64,000 nt of DNA from Streptomyces tubercidicus (GTDB lineage Bacteria > Actinomycetota > Actinomycetes > Streptomycetales > Streptomycetaceae), in contig NZ_CP114205.1 of NCBI RefSeq assembly GCF_027497495.1, forward strand, positions 3,968,001 through 4,032,000. The letters run 5' to 3'. Shown here one piece after another: positions 1-8,407 of this stretch; the first letter of the stretch is position 1, and every line of letters starts with the position of its first letter. The notes under the pieces are model-generated. The model saw nothing but the letters and a program-made list of their open reading frames with translations, did no database searches and was not told the origin of the DNA. A program made the position numbers and the translations under genes.

Positions 1-327
1 TCCGCCGCGCGGCGAGGTGTGCTTGAGGCCGTCGTCCTCGGGCCGCAGCGGGCGGCCCGCGTACTCCTCGGTGTCGCCGCGGCCGATGATCCAGTTCTCC
101 CGCAGCGGATCCAGACCACGGCGGACGTCGGTATCGATCTGAGGGTCGGTGTACGGACCTGACGTGTCGTAGAGCGTCACGTCCTTGCCGTTGGTGAGGT
201 GCACCCGCCGGACCGGCACCCGAAGGTCCGGGCGCGATCCGGAGACATAGCCCTTGTGCCAGCCGATCTGCGGCTTTTCGCCCTCGGTGGCACCGTTTTC
301 GGGCGTGCGTGCATCCTGCAGAGTCAT
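1..327 (-). CDS. thiC: Phosphomethylpyrimidine synthase ThiC (5' part of gene)
   Basis: The minus-strand reading frame starts at the ATG ending at 327 and runs off the left edge. The N-terminal residues include MTLQDARTPENG and then VHLTNGKDVTLYDTSGPYTD, which is typical actinobacterial ThiC. ThiC is a radical-SAM enzyme that converts aminoimidazole ribotide to the pyrimidine moiety (HMP-P) of thiamine in the cytosol. Only about 109 residues are visible, so the catalytic barrel and C-terminal Fe-S motif are outside the window. A TPP riboswitch lies directly upstream, so expression should fall when thiamine pyrophosphate is plentiful. The assignment rests on recognised sequence plus the riboswitch. 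Confidence 0.95.
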   Translation of the reverse strand, partial: MTLQDARTPENGATEGEKPQIGWHKGYVSGSRPDLRVPVRRVHLTNGKDVTLYDTSGPYTDPQIDTDVRRGLDPLRENWIIGRGDTEEYAGRPLRPEDDGLKHTSPRGG

Positions 328-331
328 GAGA

Positions 332-466
332 CCCAACTCCCTACGCCGGCATTACCCGGTAACAGGTTCGGCGGTCGACGCAGCGGCTTCCGTCTGTCGG
401 CGTTTCACGTGAAACGCCGCTGGGACGGAGGTCAGCGCCCTCTCAGCCCGGTGCTCCGAGCTCCCG
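332..466 (-). promoter_or_regulatory. TPP (THI-box) riboswitch of thiC with a parS site in its variable arm
   Basis: Read on the minus strand, the leader contains the two diagnostic TPP-aptamer blocks: CTGAGAGGG (about 440-448) and, closer to the gene, an ACCGGGTAATGCCGGCGTAG-type block (about 337-357). The aptamer ends about 10 nt before the thiC start. The GGGAG that would serve as ribosome-binding site lies at its 3' edge, which suggests translational control by ligand binding. The variable stem between the conserved blocks is a perfect GTTTCACGTGAAAC palindrome, which is also a ParB-binding parS site. Confidence 0.93.
402..415. promoter_or_regulatory. parS site (ParB-binding palindrome)
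   Basis: GTTTCACGTGAAAC is an exact match to the Streptomyces parS consensus. It lies inside the thiC TPP riboswitch, where it forms the extra stem. ParB bound at oriC-proximal parS sites organises chromosome segregation into spores. Confidence 0.85.
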
Positions 467-515
467 CGATTGCAAAGGTGCCACCACGGTAGCGGCCGAT
501 GTGGCGCGGTGAACA

Positions 516-1973
516 GTGGGCCCCTGCGGTTCTTGCGATGATCGGGCGGTGTCCGCTCATGAGTCCCACCATCACCCCGCCCCGCACTCCCACGGGCATG
601 GCCATGGTCCTGCCGCGCCCGTCTCCCGACATCTGCGCAAGGTCATCGCGGCCGTACTGATCCCGTTCGCGGCCGCGGTGGCGGTCGGTCTGGTCGTGCT
701 CTGGCCCGGCGGTGCACCGCCACACAAACCGTCCGGGGTCGGCTTCGACCAGCCCACGGAGACGGCCAGAGTGGTCAAGGTGGCGGAGGTGAACTGTGCG
801 GATGTCCATGCCGAACAGCAACCCCAGCCACCGTCACCGACGGGGCAGCCACCGACCGGGGGAGCGGACAAGGACAAGGGCAAGCCCTGCCAGCAGACCA
901 CCATCGAAGTCACCACCGGGGAAAACAAGGGGCGCACCTTCCAGACGGTGGTGACACCGGATGCCCTGCGCCACTACACCACCGGCCAGGAGGTGGTGGT
1001 GACGTACTCCCCCAAGGCGCCGAAGGACCTGCAGTACTCGGTCAGCGATGTCGACCGGTCGCTCCCCATGTGGCTGCTGGCCGGGATCTTCGCCTTCGCG
1101 GTGGTGATCGTCGGCCGGCTGCGCGGGCTCCTGGCACTGGTGGCGCTGGCGGCCAGCTTTGTGGTCCTGACGCTGTTCATCCTTCCGGCGATCCTGCAGG
1201 GCTCCAATCCGCTGGTGGTGGCGGTGGTCGGGGGCAGCGCGATCATGCTGATCGCGCTGTATCTGTGTCATGGGCTGACGGCCCGGACGTCCGTGGCCGT
1301 GCTCGGCACCCTGGCGTCACTTCTGCTGATCGGGCTGCTCGGATCGGTCTTCATCGGCTGGGCGCTGCTGACGGGCAATACGGACGACACGACCGGGCTG
1401 GTGCACGGTCTGTACCCGGACATCGAGATCCGCGGTCTGCTGCTGGCGGGGATCATCATCGGTTCGCTGGGCGTGCTCGACGATGTGACGGTGACCCAGA
1501 CCGCCGCGGTCTGGGAGCTCAAGGAGGCGGACCCGTCGGCCGGCTGGCGCAAGCTCTACGGCGCCGCGATGCGGATCGGCCGGGATCACATCGCGTCCGT
1601 CGTCAACACCCTGGTGCTGGCCTACGCGGGTGCCGCACTGCCGCTGCTGTTGCTGTTCTCGATCGCACAGAGCAGCGTCGGCACGGTCGCGTCGAGCGAG
1701 GTGGTCGCGGAGGAGATCGTCCGCACGCTCGTGGGCAGCATCGGGCTGGTCGCCGCGGTGCCGCTGACCACCCTGCTGGCCGCGCTGGTCGTCTCGGCGG
1801 ACCGGAAGGAGCGGACGGGGCCGACGGGCGACGACACGGGAGCCGGGCAGGGGGCCGGGGCGGGTGTCATGGCGGGCCCTGGGGCCGGGGTCGGCGACGG
1901 TGGGCCGACGCGCCCCACGGGTGGCCGGCAGGGACGCCGTGGGGGACGCGGCAAGCGACGTAAGCAGGGATGA
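516..1973 (+). CDS. YibE/F family membrane protein
   Basis: The product is 485 residues. It has a short His-rich N-terminus, one transmembrane helix, and an extracytoplasmic stretch of about 110 residues containing a Cys-rich, Pro-rich insert. Six or seven hydrophobic helices follow (about residues 185-430), with the conserved LGVLDDVTVTQ segment typical of the YibE/F family. The C-terminal tail is disordered, Gly-rich and ends in a basic patch. The biochemical role of this family is not established. The annotated start is ATG at 516; a GTG at 549 (beginning VSAHESHH) is a plausible alternative because neither has a strong ribosome-binding site. It is divergent from thiC. Confidence 0.85.
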   Translation: MGPCGSCDDRAVSAHESHHHPAPHSHGHGHGPAAPVSRHLRKVIAAVLIPFAAAVAVGLVVLWPGGAPPHKPSGVGFDQPTETARVVKVAEVNCADVHAEQQPQPPSPTGQPPTGGADKDKGKPCQQTTIEVTTGENKGRTFQTVVTPDALRHYTTGQEVVVTYSPKAPKDLQYSVSDVDRSLPMWLLAGIFAFAVVIVGRLRGLLALVALAASFVVLTLFILPAILQGSNPLVVAVVGGSAIMLIALYLCHGLTARTSVAVLGTLASLLLIGLLGSVFIGWALLTGNTDDTTGLVHGLYPDIEIRGLLLAGIIIGSLGVLDDVTVTQTAAVWELKEADPSAGWRKLYGAAMRIGRDHIASVVNTLVLAYAGAALPLLLLFSIAQSSVGTVASSEVVAEEIVRTLVGSIGLVAAVPLTTLLAALVVSADRKERTGPTGDDTGAGQGAGAGVMAGPGAGVGDGGPTRPTGGRQGRRGGRGKRRKQG

Positions 1974-2009
1974 CGGGGAGAGGATCGGGGGCGAGTTCCG
2001 GCGGCAGGG

Positions 2010-2432
2010 TCAGCCGGCCGGGGTCTCCGTGAGGATCTGGTCCAGTACGGCCTCCAGGGTGTCGCAGACCTCTTCCTTGCCCAGCGGCACCAGCCGGTCC
2101 GTACGGTCCAGGAAGGCGACCAGCGGCGCCGCGCTCACCCGGAACAGCGCACGCTCGGCGCCGACTTGAAGGCTGATGAGGACATCGCCGAGGTGCTCGG
2201 GGGAGGCCGGTTCGATCCGCACATCGCCCTCACCGGACGGCCGGCTCAGCCCGTCCAGCAGCAGCTCCCGGCCGAACGCCCAGGTCACCGGCGCATCGCC
2301 GGGCAGGTCGAAGGTGAGGCGGACGGCGTACGGATCGGAGCTGGCGAAGTCCAGCTCCACCGGGATCCGGAACGAAAGCTCCTCCGAGACGACGAAGCTC
2401 ATGATCACTTCTGCCTGAACTGTGTCGGTCAT
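2010..2432 (-). CDS. ssgA: Sporulation/cell-division activator SsgA
   Basis: The 140-residue protein is a SsgA-like protein (SALP) with the hallmark strings MSFVVSEELSFRIPVELDF, FDLPGDAPVTWAFGRELLLD and AERALFRVSAAPLVAFLDRT. In Streptomyces, SsgA stimulates sporulation-specific division and helps localise SsgB, which recruits FtsZ to septum sites. The ATG ending at 2432 was chosen because it gives the family N-terminus. The gene lies just downstream of an IclR-type regulator in the same orientation, which is the known ssgR-ssgA arrangement and distinguishes it from other SALP paralogues. Expression is expected to be activated by SsgR. Confidence 0.92.
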   Translation of the reverse strand: MTDTVQAEVIMSFVVSEELSFRIPVELDFASSDPYAVRLTFDLPGDAPVTWAFGRELLLDGLSRPSGEGDVRIEPASPEHLGDVLISLQVGAERALFRVSAAPLVAFLDRTDRLVPLGKEEVCDTLEAVLDQILTETPAG

Positions 2433-2535
2433 CAACCACTGCCCCGCACTTGATCGGAGATGGCCGGGAAACAACCCCGTAGCCCTATTGGCGCCATCGT
2501 CTGCCACGCGCCAGCAGATCACAAGGAGTGAGTTT

Positions 2536-3303
2536 TCAGATACTGATAGAGAAGGCGAGTGTCGTTAGTGTCGCCTCCGCCATTTTCCGTAGTCGGTCTG
2601 TAACGGACCGCAATCGACGCAGCTCGTCCACGGGCAGGGAAATCGCCAGCGTCGCCGCAGCGGCACCGACCTGGACGGGAATGGCGGAGCACACCGTGCC
2701 CAGGGCATATTCCTGGCGCTCGTAAGCGACATGACCGCGACGCACCGTATCCAAACGGTGCAGCAAATCATCCTCAGTTCGCACGGAAAAGGGCGTTATC
2801 GACTCGACGGGATGGCGTGCCAGATGCTCCCTCCTCGTTGTCTCGTCAAGCTGCGCGAGCAGACACTGCCCGATCGCATGGGCATGTGCGGTGGTGCGGA
2901 AGTCGACCCACTCCACCACGGGCGGCCGCGCCGGGTCGTCGGTCACCGCCAGTACCTCTACTTCACCCTCCCGATAGACGGCGAAGTAGACGGCGGCGCC
3001 CAGCTCTTGGCCCGCCACGGCCAGCGCTTCGGAGAGATGGGCCCGTTGTCGGCGCCTGGCCCCGGCCCGGCCGATGACCTCGGCCGCCGCACCGAGGACG
3101 AAGACACCGTTCTCACGCTGGAGATAACCCTCATGCGTCAGGGTCCGCAGCAGGTGGTAGGCGGTCGGCAGTGGCAGCCCGGCCTCTCTGGCCAGCTGCT
3201 TGGCGGGCGCCCCGTCGGCATGCGCGCCCACCGCCTCCAGCAGCCGGAGCGCCCGCTGCACCGATCCGATCAAGGTGGGGTGGGAGGAGGATTCGCCGTT
3301 CAC
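2536..3303 (-). CDS. ssgR: IclR-family transcriptional activator SsgR
   Basis: The protein is about 255 residues from the GTG ending at 3303 (VNGESSSHPTLIGSVQRALR). It has an N-terminal winged helix with the IclR-type recognition segment LPLPTAYHLLRTL, followed by the IclR effector-binding domain. It ends about 100 bp upstream of ssgA on the same strand. In Streptomyces the IclR regulator in this position, SsgR, directly activates ssgA. The open frame continues upstream to 3522, but that part is low-complexity basic sequence with no family similarity, so the downstream GTG is preferred. Confidence 0.9.
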   Translation of the reverse strand: MNGESSSHPTLIGSVQRALRLLEAVGAHADGAPAKQLAREAGLPLPTAYHLLRTLTHEGYLQRENGVFVLGAAAEVIGRAGARRRQRAHLSEALAVAGQELGAAVYFAVYREGEVEVLAVTDDPARPPVVEWVDFRTTAHAHAIGQCLLAQLDETTRREHLARHPVESITPFSVRTEDDLLHRLDTVRRGHVAYERQEYALGTVCSAIPVQVGAAAATLAISLPVDELRRLRSVTDRLRKMAEATLTTLAFSISI

Positions 3304-3671
3304 GATTGCCAACGCCAACCCCCAGGTCCGCTCGCAGAGGGGCACCGGCCCCGGGCACGGGACCAACTCCCGTGACCGCGCGCGTCTCCCAGGCGTCCGA
3401 TGACGCCCGGACCGGGCTCGTCGCACCCGGGGTTTTCCGGAACGCCACCGTCCGGAAGACGCCTGCGATCGGCACTCTAACTCGGCCGGCCGGGGCGGAA
3501 GGCCGAAAGGCGGAGGAGTCACCCCGCCCGCGCACCGCCAAGCGGGACTGTGCGCGTGGAGTTCGACATCGGACTCAGCTGCGTCCCAATGAGATGCATT
3601 TGGGGTGCTTTATGAGGGTCTTTATGAGATGACATCTGTGCCGTGGTCATCGCCGAGCGGGCCACGGCCGG
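3304..3671. other. Intergenic region upstream of ssgR
   Basis: About 370 bp with no convincing gene. It should contain the ssgR promoter. A tandem-like TTTATGAG motif occurs twice near 3609-3628. No RNA gene or repeat beyond that is apparent. Confidence 0.4.
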
Positions 3672-3701
3672 CGACCGCCGGTGTTCGGGCACCGGCGGTC
3701 G
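3672..3701 (-). terminator. Hairpin terminator downstream of the small membrane protein gene
   Basis: A perfect 12-bp inverted repeat (CGACCGCCGGTG and its complement) encloses a 6-nt loop, 17 bp after the stop of the minus-strand gene ending at 3719. It has the GC-rich stem usual for Streptomyces terminators, without a T tract. Confidence 0.7.
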
Positions 3702-3718
3702 GTCGTGTCGGCTGCGGC

Positions 3719-3943
3719 TTACCAGTCGCTCTTCGACGAGGAAGAGGACGAGCCACTGGCCCTGCGGAAGAGGTAGATGACCCCGGCTATCAGAGCCGCC
3801 GCGATAAGGACCTTGAACAGCACGCCGATCAGGAAGCCGAGCGCGGTGGCGATCAGTCCGCCGAAGACGACGATCACGACGACGGGCACCACGACCCAGG
3901 TGACCCACCACGGAAGCCCTGCGAATATCCCCTTACCGGCCAC
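3719..3943 (-). CDS. Small membrane protein, DUF5326-like
   Basis: The 74-residue protein has two closely spaced hydrophobic helices (about residues 12-35 and 37-58), a short basic stretch (FRRAS) and a Ser-rich tail. This matches the small DUF5326 proteins widespread in streptomycetes, whose function is unknown. It is monocistronic, with a hairpin terminator just after the stop. Confidence 0.75.
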   Translation of the reverse strand: MAGKGIFAGLPWWVTWVVVPVVVIVVFGGLIATALGFLIGVLFKVLIAAALIAGVIYLFRRASGSSSSSSKSDW

Positions 3944-4171
3944 TGCTCTCCCCTGCTTTCTGTCTTTCGCGCTGTCGCTTTTGTCCGTACCGCGCTATCT
4001 GTCCGCTGCACTGTGGTCGCGCCGATGGCACTGTCCGCATGCTGCGGATCTGCCGCCTCGCGCCTCAGGTTTCCCTTCACCCACGATGCTAGGACGCGGA
4101 CCACGGCCGTGGGGGCTTCGCATCCCCGGTACTCCCCTGACGCGTCCCCTACGGGTTGCGGGGCCCGACCC

Positions 4172-4489
4172 TTAGCTCTCAGGAGGAGAGAAGACCACCA
4201 TGACCCGGAGGTCCTCGCTGATGTGGTGGAACTTGTGGGGCACTCCCGCCGGCACATAAACCACGCTGCCCCGGGCCACCGACTGCGTCTCCTGCCCGAC
4301 GGTGATCGCCGCCCGGCCGCTGACCACGAGATAGACCTCGTCCTGCCGGTGCGGCTGCTGGGGATCGATGCTGCCGGCATCCAGCGCATACAGCCCGACC
4401 GACATGTTGCGTTCCCGGAGGAACTGCAGATAGGCGCCGTCGTTGGCGGCCCGTTCCGCTTCCAGCTCTTCCAGTCTGAAAGCCTTCAT
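4172..4489 (-). CDS. Cupin-domain protein
   Basis: The 105-residue protein is a single conserved beta-barrel cupin. Motif 1 includes PHRQDEVYLVVSG and motif 2 is VYVPAGVPHKFHHI, which supply the usual His/Glu metal ligands. Proteins of this size act as small metal-dependent enzymes or ligand-binding proteins, and the substrate cannot be read from sequence. The ATG ending at 4489 gives a complete barrel. It is divergent from the holin-like gene at 4539. Confidence 0.85.
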   Translation of the reverse strand: MKAFRLEELEAERAANDGAYLQFLRERNMSVGLYALDAGSIDPQQPHRQDEVYLVVSGRAAITVGQETQSVARGSVVYVPAGVPHKFHHISEDLRVMVVFSPPES

Positions 4490-4538
4490 GCCGATCGCAC
4501 CCCTCAATGAATTCAGACTCGTCTGCGACGATCTCACC

Positions 4539-4916
4539 ATGAAGCATTTTCTGGTCAAGACGATCGCCAATGCCGCGGCGCTTGCCGTGGCCATCTGGCT
4601 GCTCAAGGACATCACGCTCACCGGTGAGAACACCGGCCGCCAAGTACTGACACTGATCCTCGTCGCGCTGATCTTCGGGCTGGTCAACTTCCTGGTCAAG
4701 CCCGTGGTGAAGCTGCTCTCCTTCCCCCTGTTCATCCTCACGCTCGGCTTGATCACGCTGGTCGTGAACGCGCTGATGCTGCTGCTGACCTCCTGGCTCG
4801 CCGGCCAGGCAGATCTCGCCTTCCATGTGGGCGGGTTCTGGACGGCACTGCTCGGCGGCGTGATCATCTCCATCGTCGCCTGGGCGATGCATGTGATCCT
4901 TCCTGACGAGGACTGA
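4539..4916 (+). CDS. Phage holin family (PF04020-like) membrane protein
   Basis: The 125-residue protein has four hydrophobic helices and the family segment FGLVNFLVKPVVKLLSFPL. Despite the family name, chromosomal members are ordinary integral membrane proteins of unknown function. Its stop is only 3 nt upstream of the phosphatase gene, and the GAGGA near its end probably serves as the ribosome-binding site for that gene, so the two are likely co-transcribed. Confidence 0.82.
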   Translation: MKHFLVKTIANAAALAVAIWLLKDITLTGENTGRQVLTLILVALIFGLVNFLVKPVVKLLSFPLFILTLGLITLVVNALMLLLTSWLAGQADLAFHVGGFWTALLGGVIISIVAWAMHVILPDED

Positions 4917-4919
4917 CCC

Positions 4920-5507
4920 TTGACCGCTCCGTTCCGCGTCTGCTTCGTCTGCACCGGCAACATCTGCCGGTCGCCGATGGCGGAGTCCGTCTTCCGCGCC
5001 CGCCTCGCGGAGGACGGGCTCGACGGCCTGGTCGAGGTCGACAGCGCGGGGACCGGCGGCTGGCACGAGGGCGATGGAGCCGACCCGCGCACGGTCGCCG
5101 TACTGCGCGCGGGCGGCTATGAAAACGCTCACACCGCCCGGCAGTTCCATGCCTCCTGGTTCGACCGCCTCGACCTGGTCATCGCGCTCGACTCCGGCCA
5201 TCTGCGCGAGCTGCGCCGCCTGGCCCCCACCGCGCAGGACGCCGCCAAGGTCCGCCTGCTGCGTACGTACGGGACGGGCGCGGCCACGGGCGCGACCGAC
5301 GATCTCGACGTACCCGATCCGTACTACGGCGGCTTCGAGGGCTTCGAGGAGTGCCTGGAGATGGTCGAGGAGGCGAGCGAGGGCCTGCTGGCCGCGATCC
5401 GCGCCGCGCTCCCGGCCCCCACTGTCGTCACGGCCCGCGGCGCCGACCACGACAACCGGCGCACTGCCCGGGAACAGCACCGGCCGCAGGAGAAGGAGAG
5501 CGCATGA
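4920..5507 (+). CDS. Low-molecular-weight protein tyrosine phosphatase
   Basis: The 195-residue protein has the N-terminal P-loop CTGNICRS (the C-x5-R-S signature, catalytic Cys near residue 10) and the DPYYGG general-acid region near residue 135 (DVPDPYYGGFEGF). These are the catalytic elements of LMW-PTPases, which dephosphorylate tyrosine-phosphorylated proteins in the cytosol. The C-terminal 25 or so residues extend beyond the usual fold. The only suitable start is TTG at 4920, with a GAGGA about 8 nt upstream. Its stop overlaps the next gene's ATG (ATGA). Confidence 0.93.
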   Translation: MTAPFRVCFVCTGNICRSPMAESVFRARLAEDGLDGLVEVDSAGTGGWHEGDGADPRTVAVLRAGGYENAHTARQFHASWFDRLDLVIALDSGHLRELRRLAPTAQDAAKVRLLRTYGTGAATGATDDLDVPDPYYGGFEGFEECLEMVEEASEGLLAAIRAALPAPTVVTARGADHDNRRTAREQHRPQEKESA

Positions 5508-6631
5508 CGGGCGACGGCACCCGCGCCGTACGTGCCGGGCTCCCGGAGCCCGAGGCCCATGAGCCGGCCCTCCCCGGGCCGGTCTTCGCGGCCCACTACC
5601 ATCTCCCCGGCGACGCCGTCGGCCCCTACACCTACGGCCGGGACGCCAACCCGACATGGACGCGTCTGGAAGAGGCCATCGGCGCGCTCGAATCGCCGGA
5701 CGAGAGCGCCCACACCATTGCCTTCGCTTCCGGCATGGCGGCGATCAGCGCCGTCCTCTTCTCCCAGCTGCGCTCCGGTGACGCGGTGGTGCTCCCCAGC
5801 GACGGCTATCAGCTGCTGCCTGCGGCGCGCACACGGCTGGAGAGCTACGGCATCGAGGTCCGTACGGCGCCGACGGCACACGATGCTCAGCTCGATGCGC
5901 TGGACGGCGCCCGGCTGCTGTGGATCGAGACGCCCTCCAACCCCGGCCTCGATGTGTGCGACATCCGGCGGCTGGCCGAGGCGGCACACCACCGGGGCGC
6001 GCTGGTCGCCGTCGACAACACCCTCGCCACCCCGCTCGGCCAGCGCCCTCTCGATCTCGGCGCGGACTTCTCGGTGGCCAGCGGCACCAAGGCGCTGACC
6101 GGCCATGGCGACGTGCTGCTGGGCTACGCCAGCACCCGCGATGCCGCACTCGCCGATTCCGTACGGCTGTGGCGCAAGACCGTGGGCGCGATCCCCGGTC
6201 CCATGGAGAGCTGGCTCGCGCATCGCTCCCTCGCCACCCTCGCACTGCGCGTCCGGCAGCAGTCGGCCGGTGCGCTGGCGCTGGCCACGGCGCTGACCGA
6301 CCGCCCCGAGGTCACCGGCTTGCGCCATCCCGGCCTGCCGTCCGATCCGTCCCACCAGCTCGCCACTCGGCAGATGCGCCCCGGCCGCTTTGGCTCCGTG
6401 GTGTCCTTCGTGCTGCCCGACAAGCCCTTCGCGGAGCGGTTCCTGGCCGCGCTGACCTTGGTGGACGAGGCGACCAGCTTCGGGGGCGTACGGTCCAGCG
6501 CGGAGCGGCGGGGCCGGTGGGGCGGGGATGCGGTGCCGGAGGGCTTTATCCGCTTCTCGGTCGGTGTCGAGGAGCCGGAGGATCTGGTCGCGGATGTCCT
6601 CCGGGCGCTGGACGTGGCCACACGCGCCTGA
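5504..6631 (+). CDS. Cystathionine gamma-lyase/synthase-type PLP enzyme
   Basis: The 375-residue protein belongs to the Cys/Met metabolism PLP-dependent family: FASGMAAISAVL near the N-terminus binds the cofactor phosphate, WIETPSNPGLDV carries family residues, and SGTKALTGHGDVLLGY contains the Schiff-base lysine. Such enzymes cleave or form cystathionine in transsulfuration. Lyase activity is likely, because streptomycete genes in this position are annotated as cystathionine gamma-lyase, but sequence alone does not separate lyase from synthase. It is translationally coupled to the upstream phosphatase through ATGA. Confidence 0.88.
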   Translation: MTGDGTRAVRAGLPEPEAHEPALPGPVFAAHYHLPGDAVGPYTYGRDANPTWTRLEEAIGALESPDESAHTIAFASGMAAISAVLFSQLRSGDAVVLPSDGYQLLPAARTRLESYGIEVRTAPTAHDAQLDALDGARLLWIETPSNPGLDVCDIRRLAEAAHHRGALVAVDNTLATPLGQRPLDLGADFSVASGTKALTGHGDVLLGYASTRDAALADSVRLWRKTVGAIPGPMESWLAHRSLATLALRVRQQSAGALALATALTDRPEVTGLRHPGLPSDPSHQLATRQMRPGRFGSVVSFVLPDKPFAERFLAALTLVDEATSFGGVRSSAERRGRWGGDAVPEGFIRFSVGVEEPEDLVADVLRALDVATRA

Positions 6632-6720
6632 CCGGGCAAACGGGATGAACCTCATCATCGACATGAAGAGAACAAGTGGTGCGCGCCGCCACGTCCGGCA
6701 TAGCTGAAGACATAAGAACG

Positions 6721-6755
6721 GCCGGCAGGGCATCCCCCCTCGTCACCCTGCCGGC
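6721..6755 (+). terminator. Hairpin terminator after the PLP-enzyme gene
   Basis: The 10-bp perfect stem GCCGGCAGGG/CCCTGCCGGC has a 15-nt loop, about 90 bp past the stop at 6631. It probably ends the 4539-6631 operon. Confidence 0.55.
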
Positions 6756-6785
6756 CTGCGGTTCCCCATGGCCCCGAGTCCACGT

Positions 6786-6799
6786 GTTTCACGTGAAAC
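6786..6799. promoter_or_regulatory. parS site
   Basis: GTTTCACGTGAAAC, an exact ParB-site match, lies in the intergenic region before the LysR pseudogene. A second, one-mismatch copy follows 5 bp later. Confidence 0.85.
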
Positions 6800-6804
6800 G
6801 AGAT

Positions 6805-6818
6805 GTTCCACGTGAAAC
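6805..6818. promoter_or_regulatory. Degenerate parS site
   Basis: GTTCCACGTGAAAC has one mismatch from the palindromic consensus and sits 5 bp after an exact copy, which suggests a tandem ParB-loading site. Confidence 0.65.
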
Positions 6819-6936
6819 CAACCGCTCGAACAAGGCTAGTTGACCGAGCGTCAGTGTCCAATCACGCTAGCGACACAGCCCTATCGGCGAATTTATAGTT
6901 GGCCCGCGACCAGGCTCCGAGGGGCGCAGGAGGTAC

Positions 6937-7835
6937 ATGATGGATCTGGCTCTGCTGCGCACCTTTGTCACAGTGCACCGAGCCGGCTCCTTCACCCGCG
7001 CCGCGACCTTACTCGGCCTCTCCCAGCCTGCGGTGACCAGCCAAATCCGGGCGCTGGAACGCCAGTTGGGCCGTCCGCTCTTCCTCCGGTACGCCCGCGG
7101 AGTCACCCCCACCAGCGTCGGCGACGAACTCGCCTACAAGTGGCGCCGCACCTGGACGCGCTCACCGAGATCACAGAGGCGGGCCTGGACCGGGACTCCG
7201 TCACCCGCACCCTCCATCTCGCCGGTGCCCCGGAGTTCCTCACCGAACGCGCCCTCCCGGCGCTCACCCCGCTGATATCCCAGGGCCTGTCCATCCGCAC
7301 CTCCTTCGGGTCCGCGGACGAGATGCTGACCGGTCTCGCGGCCGGTCACCACGATCTCGCCGTCACCACGACCCGGCCACGCGGCGGGCTGCTCACCGCC
7401 ACCCCGCTGTGCGACGAGGAGCATGTGCTGATCGCCGCGCCGCGCTGGGCGGCGCAGCTGGGCGGCCCCGGGGTGCTGCGGGCCGGTGGCGTCCGTCTGC
7501 TGGACCCCGTACCGATCGTCGAGGTCCACGAAAGTCTGCCGCTGATCGCCCGCTACTGGTCCGCGGTCTTCGACGCCAAGCCCACGGCCTCCGCGGCCGT
7601 GATCGCCGGCGATCTGCGGGCGGTGCTGTCCTGCGTCGCGGCCGGCGCGGGGCTCGCCGTGCTGCCTCGCTATCTGTGCGCCGACGCGCTGGCCGACGGC
7701 ACCGTCACCACCCTGCTCGACCCGCCGGTGCCCCCGCTGCGGACCTATTTCCTGGCCGTACGAACCGGGACGCTGGGCCTGCCGCATATCGCGCGGGCGC
7801 ATGAATGGCTGCTGCGCACCGCTGTCGACTGGTGA
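6937..7835 (+). pseudogene. LysR-family regulator disrupted by a 1-nt frameshift
   Basis: A normal LysR N-terminal helix-turn-helix (LALLRTFVTVHRAGSFTRAA, then SQPAVTSQIRALERQLG) starts at the ATG at 6937 behind AGGAGG. The frame is lost at about 7140. The rest of the protein (VAPHLDALTEITEAGLD onward, a complete substrate-binding domain ending at 7835) continues in the next frame. Restoring one G in the AAG-TGGCG junction gives an uninterrupted protein of about 300 residues. No slippery heptamer is present, so programmed frameshifting is unlikely. It is either a recent inactivating deletion or a sequencing error. Confidence 0.85.
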
Positions 7836-7883
7836 CCGAGAGGCGAGGGTTTCACCAGGCCGTGACTGCGGCATCTGTCCCCT

Positions 7884-8363
7884 ATGAACGAACGGCCAGT
7901 CGTCAAACGCACCGCCCGCGCGATCCTGCTAGACGGCGCGGACCTCGTTCTGATCAAGCGCACCAAGCCGGGCCGGGCCCCGTACTGGATCACTCCCGGC
8001 GGTGGCGTCGAGCCCGAGGACGCCACGGTCATCGACGCCCTCCACCGTGAGCTGGACGAAGAACTGGGCGCGAAGATCAAGGACGTGGTGCCGGTCTTCG
8101 TGGACACCGTCGAGCACTTCAGCGACGGCGGGGTGGACGGCGTGAAGGTCCAGCACTTCTTCGTCTGCCGGCTCGATTCGATGGACCTCGCACGCCGGCA
8201 CGGCCCCGAGGTCGAGGAGCCCTGCGGGGACTACGAAATCGTGCGGGTGCCCTTCACCCGCGTCGGCATCGCCTCCGTCGAGGTCGTACCGCTGTCGCTC
8301 CGCCACTACCTGGACGGCAACATCGAGGGCGTGCGGGCCATGCACGCCCCCGACCTGGGCTGA
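7884..8363 (+). CDS. Nudix hydrolase
   Basis: The 159-residue protein has the Nudix fold signature GGGVEPED followed by ALHRELDEELGA, giving the metal-binding RE-x2-EE-x-G core. The residue normally supplying the first Glu of the box is shifted or replaced (Asp/Ala), so the box is near-canonical rather than perfect. Nudix enzymes hydrolyse nucleoside diphosphates linked to another moiety, and the substrate here cannot be assigned. The ATG at 7884 lies about 50 bp downstream of the LysR pseudogene. Confidence 0.88.
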   Translation: MNERPVVKRTARAILLDGADLVLIKRTKPGRAPYWITPGGGVEPEDATVIDALHRELDEELGAKIKDVVPVFVDTVEHFSDGGVDGVKVQHFFVCRLDSMDLARRHGPEVEEPCGDYEIVRVPFTRVGIASVEVVPLSLRHYLDGNIEGVRAMHAPDLG

Positions 8364-8407
8364 ACGGTCCTCGAATCACCGCGGCGGCCGCTGCGGCAGG
8401 CGCCGTC

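Noticed and set aside
7130..7150. Programmed -1 frameshift in the LysR gene
   Set aside because: No slippery heptamer or downstream structure is seen at the junction, and LysR genes are not known to use frameshifting.
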